A program made the translations under genes and the position numbers. From Halorussus amylolyticus (GTDB lineage Archaea; Halobacteriota; Halobacteria; Halobacteriales; Haladaptataceae), in NCBI RefSeq assembly GCF_004143485.2, contig NZ_ML974130.1, positions 679,974-727,806 on the forward strand: a stretch of DNA of 47,833 nucleotides. Direction: 5' to 3'. The notes under the pieces were generated by a model. The model saw only the letters and a program-made list of their open reading frames with translations. It was not told where the DNA came from and did not search any database. This document shows, one piece after another, positions 39,715 to 47,756 of this stretch; within the stretch, counting starts at the first letter, position 1; each line of letters starts with the position of its first letter.

Positions 39715-40143
39715 ATGGGTAAGACGATACTCGTCCCCATCGACGGCTCAGAGCAGTCCGAGACCGCGCTCGAATACGCGCTCTCCGAGTTCCCCGACGC
39801 CGACATCACCGTGCTGAACGTCTTCGACCCCATCGACGCGGGGTACGACGCGCCGGTCGGGATGCCCGGCGGGTCTCAGGAGTGGTACGAGAACGCCAAA
39901 GAGCAGAGCGAGGCGCTGTTCGAGAACGCCCAGCGAACCGCCGACGAACACGGCGCGACCCTCGACACCGCGACCGAGATGGGCCGCCCGGCAGGCGTCA
40001 TCGTGGAGTACGCGGGCGAGGAGGAGTTCGACCAGATAATCATGGGGAGTCACGGTCGGTCGGGCGTCTCCCGAATCCTGCTCGGGAGCGTGGCCGAGAC
40101 GGTGGTCCGGCGCGCGACGATGCCCGTGACGGTGGTTCGGTAA
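39715..40143 (+). CDS. Universal stress protein (UspA family)
   Basis: A single-domain Usp of 142 aa. It begins MGKTILVPIDGSEQSETALE, and the ATP-binding motif is GSHGRSGVSRILLGSVAETV (G-x2-G-x9-G-S), so the ATP-binding subgroup is likely. C-terminal VVRRATMPVTVVR is typical. Role: stress-linked signalling of unknown output. Convergent with the RecA-like ATPase across a hairpin-rich spacer. Confidence 0.93.
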   Translation: MGKTILVPIDGSEQSETALEYALSEFPDADITVLNVFDPIDAGYDAPVGMPGGSQEWYENAKEQSEALFENAQRTADEHGATLDTATEMGRPAGVIVEYAGEEEFDQIIMGSHGRSGVSRILLGSVAETVVRRATMPVTVVR

Positions 40144-40179
40144 GACCACTTTTCGGGAGGATGGTCTAATAGCGAGACA

Positions 40180-40300
40180 GCGCGCGAAGCGCGCGCACTA
40201 CCGATTGTACCGCGAGCGAAGCGAGCGACTTTTTTGGTCCAGATTTTTGCGCCGAGCGGTTCTCGGAGCGGTCGAACGACGTTCGACCGCTCCGAGAACC
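40180..40300. terminator. Hairpin-rich spacer with a perfect 20-bp stem
   Basis: The main hairpin is GGTTCTCGGAGCGGTCGAAC (40258-40277), loop GAC, then the exact complement (40281-40300). It is flanked by TTTTTGCGCC and GGCGTAAAAA, so either strand ends in a T-rich run after the stem: a bidirectional terminator for uspA and the RecA-like gene. A smaller GCGCGC-GAA-GCGCGC stem and a T6 run lie upstream. Confidence 0.6.
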
Positions 40301-40320
40301 CGAGGCGTAAAAAGGTGGTC

Positions 40321-41661
40321 TCAGAAGATGTTCGCCTGCCGATAGACGCTGATGCCTTCGTTCGTAATCGCGTAGGGCTTGATTTCCCGGGAGTGGTTCG
40401 CGTCCCGAATCTTCTGAATCTCGACCGCGAGTCGCGTCTCTCGAAAGTCGTCGCCCGCCCGGATGTAGCGCAGAATGAACACCGCGTCCACGAGGTACTC
40501 GATGATGCCGTGTCGGGAGGCGTAGGCGCTGTCCTCGCTGGCCTCGCTGGTGAGCATCGTCGTCACGCCCGCCCGTTTCAGGCTCTTGGTGAAGTCGTAC
40601 ACCTCGTTTCTCCGGGTGGCTCGGTCGTCGTACATCATCTCCAGCAGCGAGACGGAGTCGAGGACGAGTCGAGACGCCCCGAACTCCTCGACCAGTCGAG
40701 GCAGGTCGTTCCGGATGCTGGTCAGACTGTTCGCCATCTCGATGGGGTCTAAATCGATGACCGCGAGTCGCCCGTCGGCTTCGTACTCGTCGAACGCCCA
40801 CCCCTTCTCAGTCGCGGTGTTGACGATGCGGTCGCGGCTCTCTTCGAGGGTGATGAACACCGCGCTCTCCCCCGCTTCGAGCGCCTCGTGGAGGAACTGA
40901 AGCCCGAACGTCGTCTTGCCGGTCCCGGCCGACCCGACGGTCGTGATGAGCGACCGCTCGGGCACCCCGCCCTGAATCATGCTGTCGAGACCTTCGATGC
41001 CGATGTCGATGCGCGGAATCGCCGACTCGAACTCCTCCTCGTCGAACTCGGTCTCCTCGAACGGCTGGCCACCTCCCATCCCGAAGTCGTCACCGCCGCC
41101 CATTCCGAAGTCATCGCCGCCGCCCATTCCGAAGTCATCGCCACCGCCCATTCCGAAATCGTCGCCGCCGCCCATTCCGAAATCGTCGCCGCCGCCCATT
41201 CCGAAGTCGTCGTCCCCACCGGCCTCCCCCATCCCGAATCCGGCGTCCGAATCGGCGCTCGACCCGCCGCTCGGGGTGCCGCCGCTCGGAGCGTTCTGAA
41301 ACGCGGTGGCGAAGTCGTCCTCGAACAGTTCGTCGTCGCCGTCGTCGGGTTCGGGGTCGAAATCGTCGTCGGTGTCGAAGTCGGGGGCGGAGTCCTCATC
41401 GGAGAATCCGCGGTCGGTCGAATCCCCGGCGGTATCCGAATCGTCGGTCTCGCTCGGTGATTCGGTCGTCGCCTCGGATTCCGATTCGGATTTGAGGTCG
41501 GTCGTCGCATCCGCTTCGAGTTCCGAGTCGGCTTCGGCGTCGCTCGCCGCCGGTTCGGACTCCGAATCGCCCGACTCCGCTTTCGCGTCGTCGGATTTTG
41601 CGTCCGTTTCGTCGTCCTCGTCTTCTCGGAGCGCACGCTCGAACCAGTCGTCGTCGCTCAC
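40321..41661 (-). CDS. RecA/KaiC-type ATPase with acidic repeat linker
   Basis: A 446-aa protein. The first ~150 residues are acidic and disordered (Asp/Ser/Glu/Ala), then six copies of DDFGMGGG (about residues 150-197). The C-terminal RecA domain has GLDSMIQGGVPERSLITTVG, Walker A GSAGTGKTTFGLQFL, VFITLEESRDRIV, Walker B SRLVLDSVSLLEM and an ending KPYAITNEGISVYRQANIF. It belongs to the archaeal RAD55/KaiC-like group of unknown role, perhaps signalling or motility. I use the GTG at 41661 because GGAGGT lies seven bases before it; the ATG at 41724 also opens the frame. Confidence 0.82.
   Translation of the reverse strand: MSDDDWFERALREDEDDETDAKSDDAKAESGDSESEPAASDAEADSELEADATTDLKSESESEATTESPSETDDSDTAGDSTDRGFSDEDSAPDFDTDDDFDPEPDDGDDELFEDDFATAFQNAPSGGTPSGGSSADSDAGFGMGEAGGDDDFGMGGGDDFGMGGGDDFGMGGGDDFGMGGGDDFGMGGGDDFGMGGGQPFEETEFDEEEFESAIPRIDIGIEGLDSMIQGGVPERSLITTVGSAGTGKTTFGLQFLHEALEAGESAVFITLEESRDRIVNTATEKGWAFDEYEADGRLAVIDLDPIEMANSLTSIRNDLPRLVEEFGASRLVLDSVSLLEMMYDDRATRRNEVYDFTKSLKRAGVTTMLTSEASEDSAYASRHGIIEYLVDAVFILRYIRAGDDFRETRLAVEIQKIRDANHSREIKPYAITNEGISVYRQANIF
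41069..41212 (-). repeat. 24-bp x 6 tandem repeat coding DDFGMGGG
   Basis: Six near-identical 24-base units in frame encode DDFGMGGG; differences are synonymous (GTC/ATC and GCC/ACC on the plus strand). This suggests recent expansion by slippage or unequal recombination. It forms a flexible linker between the acidic region and the ATPase. Confidence 0.95.
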
Positions 41662-41738
41662 GTCGTCCACCTCCGCGGGAGTCGAGCGCGCGTCGTCATG
41701 TGGAACACCTCGGACCCCCCGCATTTGAATGTTTCTCG

Positions 41739-41778
41739 GCGCGGGCGCTCGAATCGCGAGCGATTCGAGCGCCCGCGC
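41739..41778. repeat. 19-bp perfect palindrome in a divergent promoter
   Basis: GCGCGGGCGCTCGAATCGC (41739-41757), loop GA, and its exact complement (41760-41778). It sits between the divergent RecA-like gene (start 41661) and gpmI (start 41851), so it cannot be a terminator for either. Possibly a regulatory or cruciform site. Confidence 0.85.
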
Positions 41779-41850
41779 GTTGCCGTCGCAATTGGAATCA
41801 CTGTCACGACAAGCGAAGGGTAGTTACGGAACGACGCCGACGTGACGCAT

Positions 41851-43425
41851 ATGAAAGCCGCGCTCATCGTACTCGACGGGTGGGGACTCGGAAGCGACGA
41901 CGGCGGCCGAAACGCCGTCGAGGCCGCGGAAACGCCGAACTTCGACCGACTGGCCGAGACCGGGGCGTACGGCACCCTCACGGTGTCGGGTCGGCGAGTC
42001 GGCCTGCCCGAGGGCCAGATGGGCAACAGCGAGGTCGGCCACCTCAACATCGGCGCGGGCCGGGTGGTTCGACAGGAGTACACCCGAATCACCGACGCCA
42101 TCGAGGCGGGCGAACTCGGCGACAATCGGGCCATCGACTCGGCGTTCGAGTACGCCCGAGAGAACGACGGCCGGGTCCACTTCCTGGGTCTCGTCAGCGA
42201 TGGCGGCGTCCACTCCGACCAGAAGCACCTCTACGCGCTCATCGAGTTGGCGGCCGAGCGTGGCGTCGAGGCCGTGACTCACGCCTTCACCGACGGACGA
42301 GACACCCCGCCCAAGAGCGGCGCGGGCTACCTCGCGGAGTTACGGGAAGTCATCGACCGCGAGGGCACCGGCGACGTGGCGACCGTCTCGGGGCGGTACT
42401 ACGCGATGGACCGCGACCAGAACTGGGAGCGCACCAAGCGCGCCTACGACGCCATCGTGGAGCGCGAGGCCGACCACACCGCCGAAACCGCGGTCGAAGC
42501 GGTCGAGCGGAGCTACGACCGGGGCGACACCGACGAGTTCGTGGACCCGACGCTCGTGGCGGGCGGTCCCGCACTCGATGCCGGCGACAGCGCGCTCTTC
42601 TTCAATTTCCGGTCGGACCGCGCGCGCCAACTCACTCGGATGCTGGCCGACATCGACCCCGTCTGGGAGTTCGACACCGACCCGCCCGAGATTCTGCTCG
42701 CCACGATGACCGAGTACGACGCCGAGTTCGACCTCCCCGTGGCGTTCGCCCCTCACCAGCCGGAGGACACGCTCGGCGAAGTCCTCTCGGAGAACCGCCT
42801 GACCCAACTCCGCATCGCCGAATCCGAGAAGTACGCCCACGTGACCTACTTCCTGAACGGCGGGCGCGAAGTCGAGTTCGAAGGCGAACGCCGCGAAATC
42901 GTGGCGTCGCCCGACGTGCCGACCTACGATTTGAAGCCCGAGATGAGCGCGCCGGAAGTCACCGACACCGCGATTTCGGTCGTCGAGAGCGACGACCCCG
43001 ACGTGCTGGTGCTGAACTACGCGAACCCCGACATGGTGGGCCACACGGGCGATTTCGACGCCGCCGTCGAAGCCGTCGAAGCCGTGGACGCCCAACTGGG
43101 CCGTCTCGTGGACGCTATCGAAAATGCTGGCGGGCATGTCCTCGTGACCGCCGACCACGGCAACGCCGACGACATGGGGACGCCCGACGACCCCCACACC
43201 GCCCACACGTACAACCCGGTCCCGTTCGTGTATCTCGCACCCGAGGACGAGGACGGCGTCTCCGCGCGCTCTGCGCGCGGAGACGCCGAGCGCACGCAGG
43301 GCGACCGCTCCGGCGGCAAGACGGTTCGCGAGGGCGGGTCGCTCTGTGACATCGCGCCGACGATGCTCGAACTCCTCGGGGTCGAACAGCCGAAGGCGAT
43401 GACCGGCCGGACGCTGTTGAACTAA
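41851..43425 (+). CDS. gpmI: 2,3-bisphosphoglycerate-independent phosphoglycerate mutase
   Basis: iPGM of 524 aa, which interconverts 3- and 2-phosphoglycerate using Mn. Begins MKAALIVLDGWGLG (first metal Asp). Ser60 in QMGNSEVGHLN is the phosphoserine. Further motifs: THAFTDGRDTPPKSG, VSGRYYAMDRDQNWERTKRA, LFFNFRSDRARQL and VTADHGNADDM. A segment at ~43240-43315 (residues ~465-488) appears inserted between VPFVYLAPE and REGGSLCDIAPTM and contains a perfect 15-bp palindrome. The family usually has a short loop here. The fold should tolerate it, so I consider the enzyme active. I choose the ATG at 41851; an ATG at 41842 is also open. Confidence 0.95.
   Translation: MKAALIVLDGWGLGSDDGGRNAVEAAETPNFDRLAETGAYGTLTVSGRRVGLPEGQMGNSEVGHLNIGAGRVVRQEYTRITDAIEAGELGDNRAIDSAFEYARENDGRVHFLGLVSDGGVHSDQKHLYALIELAAERGVEAVTHAFTDGRDTPPKSGAGYLAELREVIDREGTGDVATVSGRYYAMDRDQNWERTKRAYDAIVEREADHTAETAVEAVERSYDRGDTDEFVDPTLVAGGPALDAGDSALFFNFRSDRARQLTRMLADIDPVWEFDTDPPEILLATMTEYDAEFDLPVAFAPHQPEDTLGEVLSENRLTQLRIAESEKYAHVTYFLNGGREVEFEGERREIVASPDVPTYDLKPEMSAPEVTDTAISVVESDDPDVLVLNYANPDMVGHTGDFDAAVEAVEAVDAQLGRLVDAIENAGGHVLVTADHGNADDMGTPDDPHTAHTYNPVPFVYLAPEDEDGVSARSARGDAERTQGDRSGGKTVREGGSLCDIAPTMLELLGVEQPKAMTGRTLLN
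43255..43287. repeat. 15-bp perfect palindrome inside gpmI
   Basis: GGCGTCTCCGCGCGC (43255-43269), loop TCT, and GCGCGCGGAGACGCC (43273-43287). It encodes GVSARSARGDA within an apparent insertion loop of the mutase. Confidence 0.9.
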
Positions 43426-43431
43426 AAGGGA

Positions 43432-43755
43432 TTATTTTAGGTACAAAGCTAATAATGCGAAGAGTCCAGCAAGTCCACTCCCAATAGCGATTGATGCGAC
43501 AGCACTCTCACCATTTTCGAGGGTGGCAACCACTATCATTATTAATATAGGAATTGGTGTAGTAGCTGCAAACTGTGGATGCTCCGAATAAAATCCTAAA
43601 TAATGGGAGATTTTTATGGATAGAAGGAGAACAATTATTGCTAAAAACAGGTAAAATATTGAGATATGTTTAGAAGTAGTCCATATATAGTAGTTGCCAA
43701 GTAGTATAAGTACGATACTTAAGATGGCGGATAGATAGATATCTCGTTTTATCAT
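43432..43755 (-). CDS. AT-rich four-helix membrane protein
   Basis: A 107-aa protein with four hydrophobic helices: LSAILSIVLILLGNYYIW, FYLFLAIIVLLLSIKI, IPILIMIVVATL and IAIGSGLAGLFALLALYL. Ile/Leu content and codons ending in A/T differ sharply from all core genes, so this piece is probably foreign. A TATA-like GATTTATGC on the minus strand (43777-43785) is correctly spaced from the ATG. It is divergent from the Tat-exported protein and separated by only 69 bases. No family recognised. A membrane immunity protein is one possibility given the neighbour; this is inference. Confidence 0.65.
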   Translation of the reverse strand: MIKRDIYLSAILSIVLILLGNYYIWTTSKHISIFYLFLAIIVLLLSIKISHYLGFYSEHPQFAATTPIPILIMIVVATLENGESAVASIAIGSGLAGLFALLALYLK

Positions 43756-43824
43756 ACCATGATATCCACGCCAGAAGCATAAATCTCTTACCCCATATAA
43801 TATTATAATATTATATTATTTATA

Positions 43825-44637
43825 ATAAAATTAATTCGGCGGACAATATTAAAAACGACTGGTCTCGCAATCGGTGGGGTTGGTTTTACTGGAACGGCTC
43901 TCGCAAAAGGCGAAAAGAAAAAAGGGACACGGGCTAACAGACCCGAGTTTTCTGTGTTGGCTGAAGATAGCCAATCTGGACTCTACACAGCAAAAAGCGA
44001 AAACGAAATCACCATCTATCGGATTGACGAGTCCAAGGGTGGTCAAGTTATCAAGACACCAGTTGGTGATGTTACCAACATAGAGTCAATCACTGCATCA
44101 GACACAAAGACGGTTGATGTCGAATGGTCCGACGTTCAGACTCAGAGTGTTAGTACACAAGACGTGACGACGCAGGGCCCAGGCGTGTCAGTCGTTGATC
44201 GGTCTAAGGAAATTGACCGCACCATCGGCGGTTGTAAGACTGACAGTGACTACCGTCACCAGTACAACGGTATCACATTTACTCTGAGTGAGCCTGCTGA
44301 TGTTGTCGGTAAGGCAACAATTTCAGAAGCCATCGGTGCCCTCGGTTTGTACTATCTCGGAACGGGCCCCGTCGGTGCCCTTATCAGTTCGTTGGCAGCC
44401 ATCGCGGCGGCAGCCATTCTCTCGCTGTTCACCGGTCGAAATTACACTGTCTGCGCGAAAGACGGGTACATTGACTGGGAAGGTGGCTACTCGCCGCAGA
44501 TCAACGGCGTCGTCGCCAACAGCTACGATGCTTCCGCATCGTCAACTACGGACATCGCGTTCGTCCCGGACGTTCACATGGGCGGTGACCACGAAATCAG
44601 TGATGATATAGCCCACGACAATCCGTGGCAAAAGTAG
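43825..44637 (+). CDS. Tat-exported protein without a canonical start codon
   Basis: The frame reads RRTILKTTGLAIGGVGF then TGTALAKGEKKKG, a textbook Tat signal, but upstream there is no ATG, GTG or TTG. Codons run ATA AAA TTA ATT CGG CGG, so the protein would begin (I/M)KLIRRTILKTTG from an ATA at 43825. The nearest usable canonical start (GTG 43954) would lose the signal. The ~240-aa mature part has two cysteines (GGCKTD, YTVCAKDG), a long Ala/Gly/Leu-rich hydrophobic segment (GPVGALISSLAAIAAAAILS) and an ending with AFVPDVHMGGDHEISDD. No family recognised. Lower GC than neighbours. Either a rare start codon is used or the gene is a recent pseudogene. Confidence 0.6.
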   Translation: MKLIRRTILKTTGLAIGGVGFTGTALAKGEKKKGTRANRPEFSVLAEDSQSGLYTAKSENEITIYRIDESKGGQVIKTPVGDVTNIESITASDTKTVDVEWSDVQTQSVSTQDVTTQGPGVSVVDRSKEIDRTIGGCKTDSDYRHQYNGITFTLSEPADVVGKATISEAIGALGLYYLGTGPVGALISSLAAIAAAAILSLFTGRNYTVCAKDGYIDWEGGYSPQINGVVANSYDASASSTTDIAFVPDVHMGGDHEISDDIAHDNPWQK

Positions 44638-44800
44638 AATAGCACGAACCAGTCTGTTCACACCGTTTTATTATTTTTGTATCTCTGAAGGGATTTGGTA
44701 GCTCAAGGAGAGAAGTTCCAACTCTATGGATTATAATCTAACCGATAGCCCTCGATTCGAGTCCGAACGCATTTGTTCGACCGGGACCGAACAACGCGGT

Positions 44801-44959
44801 ATGCTCTTGCCACTTCACGTCGGAATCGGACACCCGAGCCTCGTCTGGATAGCCGCGAGCGCGATACTCGCGTTCGTCGCGGGTCTCGTCGTCAATCTCT
44901 ACCGGTCGTCGGGCGACGACGCGCCCGCGCCGTCCGCTCCCGAGAAGAAGGCCGAGTAG
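44801..44959 (+). CDS. 52-aa small membrane protein
   Basis: One N-terminal hydrophobic helix (HVGIGHPSLVWIAASAILAF, then VAGLVVNLY), followed by a short charged tail ending APSAPEKKAE. The GC content returns to normal here. The ATG at 44801 is chosen because the protein pattern begins there; the frame is open from 44726. No function known; similar small single-helix proteins are frequent in haloarchaea. Confidence 0.6.
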   Translation: MLLPLHVGIGHPSLVWIAASAILAFVAGLVVNLYRSSGDDAPAPSAPEKKAE

Positions 44960-44979
44960 CCGCCCTTTTCGCTGTCGTC

Positions 44980-46542
44980 TCACCGACGGTCGTACACCAC
45001 GTCGCCGTCCACCACGGTCAGCGCCACGTCGATGTTCTCGATGTCGTCGGGATGCTCCCACGGCGACCGCTCCAGCACCGTGAAGTCGGCCCTTTTGCCC
45101 GTCTCGATGGTTCCGAGTCGGTCTTCGTCGAAGCCCGCGTAGGCCGCGCCGAGCGTGTACGCGCGGAGCGCCTCGGTGACCGAGAGGCGCTGGCGCTCGG
45201 CGGGCGCGTTGACCGCCCAGTGGACGCCGAGCAGCGGGTCGAGCGGCATGCAGTCGCTCCCGAACGCGAGGTTCGCGCCCGCCTCAAGTAAGTCGGCGAA
45301 GCGGTTCGACCGCTCGCGGCGCTCGGTGCCGAGTCGGGCGTCGTAGAGGCCGCCCTCGTCGGCCCACTTGAGGAAGTTGGGCTGGACCGACGCGACGACG
45401 CCCGACTCGGCGAAGTAGTCGAGCGCGTCGTCGTCGGTGAGTTCGGCGTGTTCGACCCGGTGGCGGGCCGCGCCGGGGTCGTCGGTGTCGTCGTAGGCCG
45501 AAAGCACCTCCCGGACCGCCTCGTCGCCGATGGCGTGGGCGGTGAGTTGGAACCCGGCGTCGTCGCCCGCGGCGACGAACTCCCGGAGTTCGTCGGGTGC
45601 GACGACCCACTGGCCGGTCGCGTCACCGTCGGTATCACTCTCATTCTCGGCCTCGGGGGCGTCGGCGTAGGGTTCCGAAAGCTTCGCGGTTCGGCCGCCG
45701 AAGCTCCCGTCGGTGAACGTCTTGACGCCGCCCATCTGGACGAACTCCGACCCGTGATTCGTTCGGAGACCGATTTCGGTGAGCGCGTCGAGGTGATCCG
45801 ACCAGTAGTTGATGCGGACCCGGAGCGAGAGGTCGCCGTCGAGTTCCATCTGGCGGTACACTTCGGGGTCGCGGGAGTTCCGGACCATGTCGTGGACGCC
45901 CGTGACGCCCCTGCTGTTGGCGTCGTTCTGAGCGGCTTCGAGGAGGTCTCGGGTCTCGGCCGCGTCGGGTTCGATGGCGTCGTAGAGCACGTCGAGCGCC
46001 TCCTCCACGATGACGCCGGTGGGTTCGCCCCCCTCGGTCTGGACGTCCTCGTTGGGCATCGCGTCGGCGTGGCGGTCGAGCGCGACGGAGTTGACCGCCG
46101 CGGTGTGGAGGTCCTCGCGGAACGCCGCGACGGGCCGGGACTCGCTCACCCGGTCGCAGTCTTCGCGGGTGAGATACCGAGACTCGTCCCACGTGCTCTC
46201 GTCGTAGCCGAAGCCGAGAATCCAGTCGCGGTCCTCGTTCGCGGCGTCCGCGAGGAGTTCGACGCAGTCGTCGGGCGACTCGGCCGCCGAGAGGTCGGCG
46301 TGGACGAGCGACCGCCCGACGTTCCGGAGGTGGGTGTGGGCGTCGATGAACCCCGGCAGGAGGACGCGCCCGCCGAGGTCGATGACATCAGTCTCGACAC
46401 CGTTCAAGAAGTCGAGTTCGTAGGCGTCTCCGACTCGGACGATTTCCCCGTCCCGGACCGCGACCGCCTCCGCGGTGTCGTCGCCGTCGGTGAGGGTGTG
46501 AACCGCCGCGTTCGTGAGTAGGAGGTCTGCTGCCGCTGTCAT
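44980..46542 (-). CDS. Amidohydrolase (YtcJ-like, amidohydrolase 3 family)
   Basis: A metal-dependent hydrolase of 520 aa. It begins MTAAADLLLTNAAVHTLTDG, with a TIM-barrel start at LLPGFIDAHTHLRNVG (HxH). Further motifs: GVTGVHDMVRNSRDPE, KTFTDGSFGGRTAKLSEPYA, LTAHAIGDEAVREVL and NLAFGSDCMPLDPLLGVHWA with the last metal Asp. The substrate is unknown; the family includes N-substituted formamide and imidazolone-type hydrolases. I use the ATG at 46542; the open frame upstream to 46947 is antisense noise. Confidence 0.9.
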   Translation of the reverse strand: MTAAADLLLTNAAVHTLTDGDDTAEAVAVRDGEIVRVGDAYELDFLNGVETDVIDLGGRVLLPGFIDAHTHLRNVGRSLVHADLSAAESPDDCVELLADAANEDRDWILGFGYDESTWDESRYLTREDCDRVSESRPVAAFREDLHTAAVNSVALDRHADAMPNEDVQTEGGEPTGVIVEEALDVLYDAIEPDAAETRDLLEAAQNDANSRGVTGVHDMVRNSRDPEVYRQMELDGDLSLRVRINYWSDHLDALTEIGLRTNHGSEFVQMGGVKTFTDGSFGGRTAKLSEPYADAPEAENESDTDGDATGQWVVAPDELREFVAAGDDAGFQLTAHAIGDEAVREVLSAYDDTDDPGAARHRVEHAELTDDDALDYFAESGVVASVQPNFLKWADEGGLYDARLGTERRERSNRFADLLEAGANLAFGSDCMPLDPLLGVHWAVNAPAERQRLSVTEALRAYTLGAAYAGFDEDRLGTIETGKRADFTVLERSPWEHPDDIENIDVALTVVDGDVVYDRR

Positions 46543-46640
46543 ACCCGAGACGTGCGGTGGCAAGGCGATAACCGTTGGGGAACCGGCGGCCGCAGGAAAG
46601 TCGAGACGAGCGAAATAGACGGGACGGTGTGAACGGCGGC

Positions 46641-46937
46641 CTACCGCGTCACCGCCGAGAGGGTGACGTACCGGCCGTCGGTCACCTCGACCTCGTAGCC
46701 GGAGAAGGGGAATCTCGTCGTGCCGCCGATTCGCGGAGTGCCGTCGTATCTGTCGGCGAAGATGGCGTCGAGCGCGTCGGGGTCCACGAAGTCCGCGAGG
46801 GGGTCCATCCTCGCGGGGTCGGCGTTCGCCGCGTCGGCGACCGCCGCGATTACGGCCTCGCTCACGCGTTCGCCGTCCGCAACGTCGTATCTGAGCGTCG
46901 ATTCGGTACTGTGACCTGTCGTTTCGTTCTCTATCAT
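46641..46937 (-). CDS. HalOD1 output-domain protein
   Basis: A 98-aa stand-alone HalOD1 domain. STLRYDVADGERVSEAVIAA, PLADFVDPDALDAIFADRYD and the strand FPFSGYEVEVTDGRYVTLS match the family and the gene at 8.5 kb. It lies directly downstream of, and on the same strand as, the HTH-10 gene at 47.1 kb, with 131 bases between them. Confidence 0.85.
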   Translation of the reverse strand: MIENETTGHSTESTLRYDVADGERVSEAVIAAVADAANADPARMDPLADFVDPDALDAIFADRYDGTPRIGGTTRFPFSGYEVEVTDGRYVTLSAVTR

Positions 46938-47068
46938 GTATTTCCACGGACGGTCGAAAGCCGCCGGAGAGTCCTCGCCGGAGGTTCGGTACCGACCGGC
47001 CTACCCCCGACGGTTCGCTGCTGAACGGGTTTATAAGGAATGCCTCGTCGGACGTGTCTCGAACTCCG

Positions 47069-47707
47069 TTATTCGACCAGCGCGGCCCCGACCAGATTTC
47101 GAAGCCCCCGGCGGAGGCGCTTCGAGACCGCTCGCGACGAGATGCCGAACTCCTCGCCGAGGGCTTCGAGCGTCGTCCCGCGCGGGTCGTCGAAGTATCC
47201 GGCTTCGAACGCCCGGAGAAGCGTCTCGCGCTGCTCGTCGGTCAGGCCGTACTGCTCGCCCGCCTCGAACTCCATGAGGGTGTGAATCCAGTTGAGGCGG
47301 AGGTCGATGTCGTTGTCGGCGCAGTACTGCTGGAGGGCGGCGACCGCCTCGTGGTCGGGCGACCGGAGCCGGAACAGCCAGATGCCGTCCTGTCGCCGGA
47401 CCTCCAGCAGGGTGGCGTCCGACGCCAGAATGCCGTCTATCAGGCCCGGTTCGGTGGTCCAGACCGCCTCGACCAGCGCGCCGTTTTCCACCCGGTCGAG
47501 GACCGCGATGCGGTCGATTCCCGGATTCGTCTCGACCGACTTCACGAACGCCTCGATGTCGTCGCCCCACACCCAGAAGAACGGCATCACGCCGTTTCCG
47601 GTCGGGACGATGCGTTCGAGTTCGACCTGCATCTCCGGGGTTGCGGACAGAGTCTGCCCGAGGGGGAAGTCATCGACGGGAACCGCCAACTCCGCGATGA
47701 CGCTCAT
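47069..47707 (-). CDS. HTH-10 (bacterio-opsin activator-type) regulator, second copy
   Basis: A 212-aa paralogue of the 26.0-kb regulator, with the same opening MSVIAELAVPVDDFPLGQTL and MPFFWVWGDDIEAFVKSVET. The C-terminal HTH is YGLTDEQRETLLRAFEAGYF and LGEEFGISSRAVSKRLRRGL. It is followed by HalOD1 on the same strand. Its target promoters are unknown. Confidence 0.9.
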   Translation of the reverse strand: MSVIAELAVPVDDFPLGQTLSATPEMQVELERIVPTGNGVMPFFWVWGDDIEAFVKSVETNPGIDRIAVLDRVENGALVEAVWTTEPGLIDGILASDATLLEVRRQDGIWLFRLRSPDHEAVAALQQYCADNDIDLRLNWIHTLMEFEAGEQYGLTDEQRETLLRAFEAGYFDDPRGTTLEALGEEFGISSRAVSKRLRRGLRNLVGAALVE

Positions 47708-47756
47708 TTCGGTGACGTTCGGGGCGATTACGTAAGGAGGTTTTGGCGACCGAGCG

